Shown here piece by piece: positions 55,880-64,000 of a DNA stretch of 64,000 nt. The notes beneath the pieces are model-generated. The model had not been told where the DNA came from. It saw only the letters and a list, made by a program, of their open reading frames with translations, and made no database searches. Source of the DNA: Atrina japonica (Eukaryota; Mollusca; Bivalvia; Pterioida; Pinnidae); NCBI GenBank assembly GCA_030159075.1, contig BROG01000265.1, positions 771,501 through 835,500 on the forward strand, in the 5' to 3' direction. Every line of letters begins with the position of its first letter. Position 1 is the stretch's first letter. The translations under genes were made by a program, and so were the position numbers.

Positions 55880-55987
55880 ACCTAACAATCGATAAAACGT
55901 ATCGGGTACAAACACATCAAAGTTAAAATTGAAAATATCGACCGATGCACTATGTTTCTTTATCTCGATGTCAGAATTGTCAGACAT
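55880..55987 (-). CDS. Exon-like N-terminal frame, copy 1
   Basis: From an ATG at 55987 the minus strand reads MSDNSDIEIKKHSASVDIFN, FNFDVFVPDTFYRLL and then a TTAG-GTAAAT donor-like site. A similar frame starts at 57883. The acidic, serine-rich start followed by an aromatic block is protein-like. No downstream exon was found and the family is not recognised. Confidence 0.3.
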
Positions 55988-57059
55988 TTTTAAATAACGA
56001 CAACGAAACGGATAATGGTATATGACCCTTATCTTTCTTCTATCAGCAGTCACATGACGGTTTTCATTTCCAACATATTGTGCAGTAATTCCGAGAACTC
56101 TTATTCTATTTGGAGTGTTGTTTACACTACCATATTAGTCAAGAAATGTAAGCTGTTGACCTAGAAATATCCAGTCATGTTGCACGGATACTCGTACACG
56201 TTTTAGAAGACATCTCAAGGACAAATCTTTTAATACGTTTTGGGATAAATTCCTAGTTGTTTTATAGTAAACTGGCAAATTTCAGGTTATTTTAAAATGT
56301 GTTTTAATTTACCAAACGCATACGACATCGTATTATCAACAATGATAAATGAGTTATAGATAATACCAGTATAGACCTCATCAATTTTATGCATGGTGTT
56401 AGAGAAAAACGTATTGCCCTCTTGATTTATACAAATTGAATTTGATATACCAGTTTAAAAAAACGAAAACGTCGTATTTCTATTAACTTTAAACTGACCA
56501 AATTGACGGTCGCTGAGTTGGTTATTCGGACTAAAACGGGCAAAATTCAAGATTTGCAGGTAACATTGGTTATTTTATTGATATCACTATCCTGTATCAT
56601 TATTTGATGTAGCTACTGTTAACTTAAAAATCCCCAAACAATTCCATGTGTTAACTGTAAACCTTCCCAACACAAATCTAAAAAAGAGAAATTTAATACA
56701 GATATCCATTTATGTCGTGGGTTGAATTCTAAATGACACAAAAGATAAAAACCGTGCAAAACATCAGAAACGGCAGAAAACACGGAAAAGGGGTAAATCA
56801 ACGATTGATTTCGAGGCGGAACATAACTGAATATTTAATGATTAAGAACCTTTTTACTATTTGGAAGCTTTTAAATGATTATGTTTTACACAGCAAATAC
56901 AAACCAGGTAATGCAAGACTCAAACAGTTGTGAATAATGTACTACATTTCTTTGATAACATGGTGTCGAAACCTAATAAAGAATGTGTTGGAATTCAAAA
57001 TCTTGTTCAAAAGTTAAAATTAAAATTGAAGAAGTACCAATCAATTACTACAACTCAAG

Positions 57060-57410
57060 TCTATTATAACACGACGAATAAGATGTGCAAATGGTCTCAA
57101 CATGAAGAACAATTACGAATCCCAAATGGGATAAGACCACATGTCTGGAGGGAGTCAGCGTCTTCTGCTGGCATGCCACACCCGTCGCAAATGTTCCATG
57201 AAAACCTTTCTAGTTCGATGAACGGGTCAAATTCGGTAAAAGGTCAAGTTTGGTGATGAGGTCAAGTTCGGTTAAAAGCATGATTGGTGAAACAGAGTCG
57301 CTGTCTGTGGCGGTGATCCAGAATACTATCTAATATCTCTGAGAGGGGGACTTCATAATGTTTAACAAGATCCCCGTATCGACCATAAAACTACTTAAAC
57401 GACGACTCCA
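57060..57410 (-). mobile_element. PLE subfamily 2 3' tail with the start of a pseudo-LTR
   Basis: Matches 16165-16425 closely (ATGTGCAAATGGTCTCAACA, AGTCAGCGTCTTCTGCTGGC, TTCTAGTTCGATGAACGGGT). Its 5' side (CCCCGTATCGACCATAAAAC) corresponds to the segment just before the hammerhead at 16989, but the ribozyme itself is lost at the junction with duplication block D. Confidence 0.75.
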
Positions 57411-57779
57411 AGCGTTCAACAACGTAACCTTGAGTAAGTAGTTTTTAGTCGTTTAGCTCTATGATAGAATAAAACACATATACCCCCCTCACTTTATCCT
57501 AGTTGATTCATGTCTACCTCTAAGATGACAATTAACCTAACTAAAATATATTTGACACTCCCTCTCCCTTTGGTATTATAAATTCGTACACGTTTAAGAA
57601 GACCTCATCAATTTTTATGCATGGTGTTAGAGAAGAACGTATTGACCTCTTGATTTATACAAATTAAATTTGATATATATGATAAAATATATTTTAAATC
57701 GAATGACAGTTTTTGCTTTGATATGAATGATGAAATTAACACAATTGTGTGTCTTATGTCAAATTGTCTTATATCAAAT

Positions 57780-57883
57780 TGCAAAATAAAGCAAGTACCG
57801 GGTACAAACACATCAAAGTCAAAATTGAAAATGTCGAACGATGTACTATGTTTCTTTATCTCGATGTCAGAATTGTCAGACAT
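57780..57883 (-). CDS. Exon-like N-terminal frame, copy 2
   Basis: From an ATG at 57883 the minus strand reads MSDNSDIEIKKHSTSFDIFN, FDFDVFVP and a G-GTACTTG donor-like site. It differs from copy 1 by several amino-acid changes, so constraint is not obvious. Confidence 0.28.
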
Positions 57884-58560
57884 TTTTAAATAATAACGAC
57901 AACGAAACGGATAATGATATATGACCCTTATCTTTCTTCTATCAGCAGTTACATGACGGTTTTCATTTCCAACACATTGTGCAGTAATTCCGAGAACTGT
58001 ATTCTAAATTTAACAAGAACTGTTTTGAGTGTTGTTTACACTACCATATTAGTCAAGAAATGTAAGCTGTTGACATACAAATATCCAGTTATGTTGCACG
58101 GATACTCGTACACGTTGTAGAGGACATCTCAAGGACAAATCTTTAAATACGTTCTGAGGTAAATTCCTATTTGCTGTATAGTAAGCTGGCAAATTTCAGG
58201 TTATTTTAAAATATGTTTTAATTTACCAAACACATACGACCTCGTATTATCAACAATGATAAATCAGTTATAGATAATACCAGTATAGACCTTATCAATT
58301 TTTAAGCATGGTGTTAGAGAAGAACGTATTGGCCTCTTGATTTATACAAATTGAATTTGATATGCCAGTTTTTAAGAAACGAAAACACCGTAAATGACGT
58401 AACCTTGTTTAAGTAGTTTCTAGTCGTTTAGCTCTATGATAGAATAAAACACATACACCTCCCTAACTTCATCCTAGTTGATTCCTGCCTACCTCTAAGA
58501 TGACAATTAACCTAACCAAGATATATTTGACTCTCCCTCTCCCTTCGGTATTAAACATTA

Positions 58561-59370
58561 TTCTATTCAACTATTTTTTGTCACAATGAATGAGGGAATA
58601 TACAATTTAGGGATTTAATATTAAGTATTTTAAGGGAAACTATAAAGGTTCACCATTACCCCTTGCTCCAAAACATTTCCTTAATTCCTGACTAAACAGA
58701 GGGCAAATGTCATCATATCATGACGAAAATGTTACAATTGTTTTTCTTCATGCAAATTATCAGGTTGTATACTGCCTTACTGCAATATTTGTTGAAATTT
58801 ACAAATTCATATACTATGAATGCGCTTACAAGATTTTCCCCAAGTACCGTACATGAACAATGACAAAGTCCGTGTTTTTCAATAAAAATGCAAGAGATAT
58901 TTTTTTTCACGTACATCCTCTAATGGTATATTTTCCTCATTCTAAATTCCATTCGAATCACCAACAAGGTATATGGTCAAATAGACGAACATACACCGTG
59001 ATTCCTATGCACATCCCACTTTGTTTGCAAGGGTATGTAAAACTGACCTTGAAGTCAATGGAATGGTTATAAGAGGGTCATGTTTGTATACTCACAATTA
59101 CACACACACACACATATTCCAAAAACAATGTGTCTTTCTTAACAGGGCAGACATCAAGATTAGATTCCACTGTGTTATTACTTAGATTTTTTGTCATTGT
59201 ACATCAATCTAAGTAGAAAGAAAAAGAATTTTTTTTGGAAAAACACAGGTAATGCCATCTTTAAATTAAGGTAAAGAAATCGAATTACACGATTGGTCCG
59301 GGCTGCTACCACAAAGCTTCATGAGCAGTTATTAAAGCGATCTCCAATCTCGGTCTATGCGGGGGACAAG
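58561..59370. other. No firm gene; possible short exon
   Basis: A minus-strand stretch 59042-58962 is open with AG/GT borders and a phase matching the end of the exon at 59581, but encodes nothing recognisable. (CA)n at about 59101-59114. Confidence 0.25.
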
Positions 59371-59376
59371 TTGAAG

Positions 59377-59380
<4 letters not shown>

Positions 59381-59420
<40 letters not shown>
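59381..59420 (+). repeat. (AT)n microsatellite
   Basis: About 19 uninterrupted AT units. Confidence 0.95.
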
Positions 59421-59580
59421 AAATAACGCATTGAAAGATACCAACGCATTTGTGCACATCGTTTCGGGAAACACAGATCCATTGTGTCAAAGTTGAAATT
59501 TACTTACAATGCGAATTGATACATAAGCTTACCTGAACATCGCTATTCACACGCTTACTGGCACAAGGAAAAGTGCTTAC

Positions 59581-59711
59581 CTGTACATAGGGAGAAATCT
59601 TGTATCGTAATTTCCAGCAACCTCAACGTGAGGGAAAAGGCGTATCTCTGGCAAACTGTATATGAATGATACCAGGTAGTCAACTTCGTTTTTGGTGAGG
59701 GTATCATTGTA
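59581..59711 (-). CDS. Candidate internal exon of an unrecognised gene
   Basis: On the minus strand, a TTATTTGGCAG acceptor precedes an open exon reading YNDTLTKNEVDYLVSFIYSL, PEIRLFPHVEVAGNYDTRFL and PMY, ending AG before a GTAAGC donor. Good splice sites on both sides and a balanced amino-acid composition support a real exon. It starts in phase 0, as the candidate at 60631-60720 requires. I do not recognise the family. Confidence 0.5.
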
Positions 59712-59927
59712 CTGCCAAATAAGGTTTTTCATTTAATCATAGTATGGCAATCTTCATTTCCGTTAAGTTTTCTATATAATTTTTTATTCTGTAATTGGTC
59801 TAATACAATTTGTTTGTTAAGGTTTACATTCATAAGAACGAAAGATCTTTTTAACTTTTAAACATATAATTGGCTGTTTTGATTTTAAACATAGCCTATA
59901 CGTGATGACTTTTATTAAGAAACGAAC

Positions 59928-60020
59928 TTAAATCTATAATTGAGAATGTCACTTGCGAAGTTATTTTAGCTTTTTTAAAGACATATTTAAAAACGATGTT
60001 TGTTTTATAAATGTTAAGTA
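59928..60020 (+). repeat. Interspersed repeat, pairs with 10965-11075
   Basis: GAGAATGTCACTTGCGAAGT, TATTTTAGCTTTTTT and TTGTTTTATAAA are colinear with 10977-11070. Confidence 0.55.
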
Positions 60021-60089
60021 TTCATTTCGTGAAAAGAACTGTATCATTTACATTAGGTATGATTCATTATTAAAGTTTATAATATATAT

Positions 60090-60165
60090 AAGATATATAT
60101 CGTCTTCCCGAAACGATATCACTGAAATATCGTTCAAAGTGGCGAAAACATTAAGAAACTAAATA
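60090..60165 (+). mobile_element. Type 2 SINE 3' tail fragment
   Basis: GATATCACTGAAATATCGTT followed by CAAAGTGGCGAAAACATTA matches 11418-11458 and, in reverse, the left end of the copy at 13290. Confidence 0.55.
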
Positions 60166-60630
60166 ACGATCGATTTATCTGCTTTTTTATGTAAATACTT
60201 AAGTATTGTATGACTCTCTGTTGATCTCGTAATAGGTTGGATTCAACTCTTTTGAAAACAAGCTATACAACCATTTATTTTTCTCTTTATATTTCAAATA
60301 AATTAACAATTTTCAAATCATTCATGGGAAATTATATCTAAAATAGCCTTGGCAAAACTTAAACTTATGAAACTGAAAATATCTTACATATGTATTTGCT
60401 CATAATGTTCAAATTTCCGTTTTCAAGATTCACCAATTCTAACCGAAAAATAATTTCTTAACGTCTCTAGTCCGTATTCACACTAAAAGGAGACAATAAA
60501 AGTTGGGTATTAGTAACAAACTTCAAAACAATAATGACCAGGAAATTGTATTTGAATAGAAAATGGAATGACTTTGTGAAAAAATTAAAACATGTGCTTT
60601 TATATGAAATTAATAAAGAAAAATAATAAC

Positions 60631-60720
60631 TTGCATGTCGTTGTAATCTTCTAAATACTTGTATCTGTCAAGAGGTACTTTAAATCTTTTTGACAAGCAA
60701 TCTATCATGTTACTTTTCAT
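60631..60720 (-). CDS. Candidate exon upstream of 59581-59711
   Basis: A minus-strand frame from ATG 60720 reads MKSNMIDCLSKRFKVPLDRY, KYLEDYNDMQ and meets a GT donor at 60630-60629 in phase 0, as needed by the exon at 59711. A longer open frame just upstream in another phase (60871-60722, with TCPGMSTTMPGPDK) may be part of the same gene across a frameshift or unrelated. Confidence 0.35.
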
Positions 60721-60941
60721 TTCGAAAATATTTTCTCACACGCAAATTACGACACATTTCTTCTTTGTCCGTCATCGACATGAAATTTGTTTTATCTGGT
60801 CCAGGCATTGTTGTAGACATGCCAGGACATGTTACGTACAAATCACAAGAGTTGTATTTCATTTTAAATTAGGCCTTTATTCTCACAATTGATCATTTAG
60901 GTTTGGCTCATTTATTGACATCTAGTAACTCTGGAATATTT

Positions 60942-61058
60942 TTGGTCTATAACCATTACCTCCTGTGTTGGCCCTGGCATAACAAGAGCCTCCCAAGGCT
61001 TGGTCTAAAACCATTGCCTCCTGCGTTGACCCCGGTATAACAATAGCCTCCGAAGGCT
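60942..61058 (+). repeat. Direct duplication of a 59-bp unit
   Basis: TGGTCTATAACCATTACCTC ... CCTCCCAAGGCT at 60942-61000 is followed at once by TGGTCTAAAACCATTGCCTC ... CCTCCGAAGGCT at 61001-61058. Confidence 0.88.
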
Positions 61059-61641
61059 GATGAAGTTTGGCCTTTTTGTTCCAGGTTGACTCTGGATTGT
61101 CCCTGATTGTTGGACTCCCTTCTGTAAGTAGATATTTTTTATTTATATATATTTTTTGGAAATCGATGTGGGTTTTATCCAATCCTCTAAGTCAGATATT
61201 CCAAGTTTATGCCAATAGATGCCACAAATTGCGTTGTTGTTACAAACATAGCAACAATTGTTCATTACTTGATGGCATTGACGTCACGAAGACGTCAGAC
61301 GGTACCAATTAAGATTAACAGAAACGATTAAAATCGTTTGCAAACGATTAATATTAATTTAACCACATGTTCTTATACATCAATCCCCTTCCTATATAAT
61401 CCTTTTGGGTTTGTCATCACCAAAAAGTTGGCTCTTCATCACATTCGTAGCAAACTTTATTCTGTTCCTTTTACACGTCTTAATGAACTTTTTCAGGAAG
61501 CAAGAATAAACACCTTCTTCTGCCCCAAAATACACACTGAACAATGGATATTGCTTATCACAGACGGTCACAGACAGCCTACACGCGTAACAAACGATGA
61601 CAGAAGCTATAGGCAGCTCCATAGCGTGCCATTTGAATTTT

Positions 61642-61657
61642 GCCGCCAGGGGGCGCT
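61642..61657 (+). promoter_or_regulatory. Candidate CTCF-type site
   Basis: GCCGCCAGGGGGCGCT closely matches the CTCF core (CCACCAGGGGGCGC). It lies about 65 bases upstream of a TATATAA at 61722-61728 and before a GC-richer stretch. Whether this marks a promoter is unknown. Confidence 0.45.
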
Positions 61658-61739
61658 TTTCAACGGTTTTTGATGACGTCATCAGAATGCTGGTTTCTGA
61701 TTGGTAAATTCAAACGGCAACCTATATAACTGCCTGTGA

Positions 61740-61830
61740 CTTCAGGACCGAGAGTGCGTTATACTGGAAGTGAGGTCATACCGGAAGTACGTCATACCGG
61801 AAATGAGGTCATGTTATCATGACAATCAGG
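61740..61830 (+). repeat. Short direct repeats around GTCATACCGGAAGT
   Basis: GGAAGTGAGGTCATACC, GGAAGTACGTCATACC and GGAAATGAGGTCATG follow one another in near-tandem. CCGGAAGT is an ETS-type core, but tandem origin is the simpler reading. Confidence 0.6.
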
Positions 61831-61974
61831 AGAAAGAGCCAATCGTTGAGCTTGGAGGTGTGTCTATGACCGGAAGTGGAATGTTGTGGGGCGGCCATCT
61901 TGGATAACGAGCCAATGAGAGCCTTCGTTACAAGAAGTCGGGGTCACGAGAAGTCAACGGCTAAAGAGAGAAGT

Positions 61975-62130
61975 TGGGTTTTTCCAGTTTTGAGCTAAGA
62001 GTGAATCTATATTTGAGAATCGAAACTTTGGGTTTTGTCCAGGTTTGTGAAACCAGCAGTAGGTGTCGCCACAGTCGGAGTGGTTAACAATCCTGTATCA
62101 AGTGCGCAAACGCGCGAGAAGCGGTAGACC
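61975..62130 (+). repeat. Repeat shared with 37100-37235
   Basis: CGAAACTTTGGGTTTT and GTGCGCAAACGCGCGAGAAGC-like phrases recur in the same order and orientation. Confidence 0.55.
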
Positions 62131-62380
62131 GAGCTCGAGGCAAGCTTGAACATGTTATCCTTGTAATAAGACTCATGGAGTTTATGAGTATGTACAAAGG
62201 GAGATCACTCTGTATACCCTATATGGATCTGAACTATCATAAACTGTATAGTGATTGGTTTTTCCCCAGTTGTGAGGTCTAGATTGAATGAACATTGATT
62301 AGATGATGGGGTATTCCCCTGATAGCATAATTAAGTGTTAAGTAATGAAAAGCTTATTAACGTTGCTAGTTGCCAATTTT

Positions 62381-62765
62381 TTTCTGAGATATTGAACATT
62401 GTACTGTTTGTACATGTTTTCAGAAGATAAACACTAAGACTATGTAATAAAAATTCAAACACTCACCCTATGCTGGTAGTGTTTTTCTGACGATGTTGAC
62501 TCTTCGAGCTCCGGATCGTAAATGAGCTCTCAGAGGTTTAAATGAACCTATACTCTAGACATGTGACTTATTTGTTATTTCTTCTGAGATATTTGTCATT
62601 TTAATGTATGGAATTTAATCTAGACCTATCTAATGAAAAAATGAAACACTCACTCCTGCTAATATTATCGTTTTTTCTTATGATGTTAACACCTCGAGCT
62701 TCGGATCTCAAATGAGTTTTCACAGGCTTAACTGAATCTCTCTCTAGTCACATGACGTACTATTA
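62381..62765 (+). repeat. Tandem duplication, about 190-200-bp unit, two diverged copies
   Basis: TTCTGAGATATT, CAAACACTCACCC-type, GATGTTGACTCTTCGAGCTC and CTAGACATGTGAC in the first unit match TTCTGAGATATT, GAAACACTCACTC, GATGTTAACACCTCGAGCTT and CTAGTCACATGAC in the second. Confidence 0.75.
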
Positions 62766-63339
62766 TTAGACTTTCATCTATTGAAGTGAATACAAAAACA
62801 CAAATGAAATAAAATGTTTAATGTTGAATATACATGGATAAGTAGTGTTTAGTCAATACAGATTAACACAAACACAATACCTGCGTACCTTTAGTTAAGG
62901 TTTCTTTTCGAATAAGTTGGGTGGCCCTTAAAAGGGCCGTTGATTGCTCCGAAAAGCTGAATAAGAGAGAGACTCTAATATCTGTCGAGTAGACGTCGCC
63001 AACGACGAACTTCTCTTTCTTTTTCTAACATCAGTCGATTTATCTCGGCCTTATGTTGTCGAAGATTGGCTAATGCTTCCTGAGCTAGTACGTATTGTAC
63101 AGGTACTGGAAGTGAAGGGTCAGGTCTAGGTGGTTCCTGGTGCTGTGTAGTAGGTGTCGCAGGGGTACTACCTGCGTGGCCTTACTACAATACGTGTCCT
63201 TCGTGTAAGAATAATTCGTATCTTTCTCTCTTCAGGTTGCATCTCCATGTCGGATGAGTTATCCATGATGAACTAATACCGAGACTCAGACAGTACTAGC
63301 TTATATAGAGTTAATGACGTGTGTGTGTCGTATTGATTT

Positions 63340-63650
63340 TTCCCCGTCTAGACATCTGCGTCTAGACATTTGGCCACCTGTTGTTGACGATTTTTCTGTC
63401 TAGACATCTACGTCTAGACATCAGGCCACCTGTTGTTGACGATTGTTCTGTCTAGACATCTACGTCTAGACATCAGGCCACCTGTTGTTGACGATTTTTC
63501 AAGGACGAGTTTCATTTTCCCCCGTCTAGACATGTACATCAAGACATCTGGCCAACTGTTTTTGACATTTTGACACTTCGCATCTGGCCACCTGTTTTTG
63601 ACACTTGGCATCTGACCACCTGTTTTTGACATCTGGCCACCTGTTTTACT
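63340..63650 (+). repeat. Minisatellite, 55-bp unit then a shorter 27-bp unit
   Basis: Three near-identical units carry CGTCTAGACATC twice plus GGCCACCTGTTGTTGACGAT. A spacer follows, then units reduced to CATCTGGCCACCTGTTTTTG plus ACACTTGG. GTCTAGAC is a palindrome repeated through the array. The apparent minus-strand frame is a by-product of the repeat. Confidence 0.9.
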
Positions 63651-63671
63651 GTCGCTATTATTTCACCAGTA

Positions 63672-63895
63672 CCCTTATTCTTTCTCTGAATCTCTTACTT
63701 AGACTCTGTACGGGTCATAGAGTTGTGTTACACACACTGTTACGCTCTGTAGCCTTATTTTCGTTTTTTACTTAGAATCTCTATAGCTCGTACGTCTCAT
63801 AGAGTTGTGTTACACACACTATTACGCTTTGTACCCTTATTTTCTCTTACTTAGAATCTCTATAGGTCGTACGTCTCATACAGTTTGTGATACTA
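63672..63895 (+). repeat. Minisatellite, about 80-bp unit, three copies
   Basis: CTTACTTAGAATCTCTATAG, CGTACGTCTCATAGAGTTGT and GTTACACACACTATTACGCT recur three times with small changes; the last copy is partial. Confidence 0.88.
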
Positions 63896-64000
63896 ATACT
63901 CCTTCTCATAGTTTGTCAATGGTGTTTTTACACCATATAAATCTTGTACCTTTGTGTCTACCATGTACTATGCTTAAACTATAGGTGTACGCCTTAAACC

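Larger units (their letters stand above)
55498..58560. repeat. Mosaic segmental duplication (blocks A, B, C, D)
   Basis: Order is A (55547-55690), B (55683-56074), A (56075-56222), C (56222-56465), unique spacer with a PLE tail, D (57411-57590), B (57588-57968), A (57968-58135), C (58135-58380), D (58392-58560). Block A is marked by GTGTTGTTTACACTACCATA, B by CATTTTTAAATAA and TATGACCCTTATCTTTCTTC, C by TGGCAAATTTCAGGTTATTT, D by AGTCGTTTAGCTCTATGATA. Copies differ by a few per cent to about 10 per cent by eye. The run B-A-C is repeated intact, so a unit of about 800 bases was copied. Confidence 0.85.

Noticed and set aside
61057..61090. Hammerhead core (CTGATGA)
   Set aside because: No GAAA with paired stems follows; the segment belongs to a 59-bp duplication edge.
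61338..61682. Overlapping frames of about 100 residues on both strands
   Set aside because: Both are open over the same stretch, neither shows a domain or splice phase, so chance openness is the simplest reading.
63340..63650. CRISPR-like array
   Set aside because: Eukaryotic context; units are contiguous degenerate minisatellite repeats without unique spacers.

Overview
This is eukaryotic nuclear DNA: AT-rich, gene-poor, split by spliceosomal introns and packed with decayed transposable elements. It most resembles a mollusc, probably a bivalve. That assignment is an inference from an AIG1/GIMAP-type GTPase, several tRNA-headed SINE types, many Penelope-like retroelement (PLE) relics, and nucleosome-length tandem repeats. 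No bacterial operon, CRISPR array, rRNA gene or functional tRNA gene was seen.

Two host genes can be built from splice sites and reading phase. (1) A beta-1,4-galactosyltransferase-family gene lies on the minus strand, with six coding exons between 32090 and 18131. They join without a phase error into a 360-residue type II membrane enzyme. Its introns hold PLE fragments, SINEs, a mariner relic with a SINE inside it, a Tc1-like relic and a twin-primed LINE. (2) A two-exon GIMAP-type GTPase lies on the plus strand (49427-49466 joined to 50542-51347; 281 residues). Weaker coding candidates on the minus strand are 49885-50040 (inside the GIMAP intron), 59581-59711 with 60631-60720, and a duplicated N-terminal exon-like frame at about 55880-55987 and 57780-57883.

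Layout. 1-8.5 kb: SINEs, a PLE relic, minisatellites, a 164-bp tandem array, and a broken multi-copy-type gene. 8.5-17 kb: PLE copies, a 155-bp tandem-repeat element, microsatellites, and PLE terminal repeats carrying a hammerhead ribozyme motif. 17.5-32.1 kb: the galactosyltransferase gene and its insertions. 32.2-39.2 kb: three more PLE copies (the last full of short insertions), tandem repeats and interspersed repeats. 39.2-46.4 kb: mostly unannotatable AT-rich DNA with SINEs. 46.6-48.6 kb: a hAT transposase end, a PLE and a 170-bp satellite. 49.4-51.8 kb: the GIMAP gene. 52-58.6 kb: a PLE cluster with two tandem hammerhead-bearing repeats, then a mosaic segmental duplication. 59-64 kb: possible exons, small tandem duplications and two minisatellites at the end.

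The clearest system is the PLE population. About 20 fragments of at least two subfamilies are present, with pseudo-LTR repeats carrying hammerhead ribozyme cores. At 53.07-54.60 kb the order along the minus strand is tail, repeat, repeat, N-terminal frame, RT fragment, which is the head-to-tail arrangement known for Penelope-like elements.
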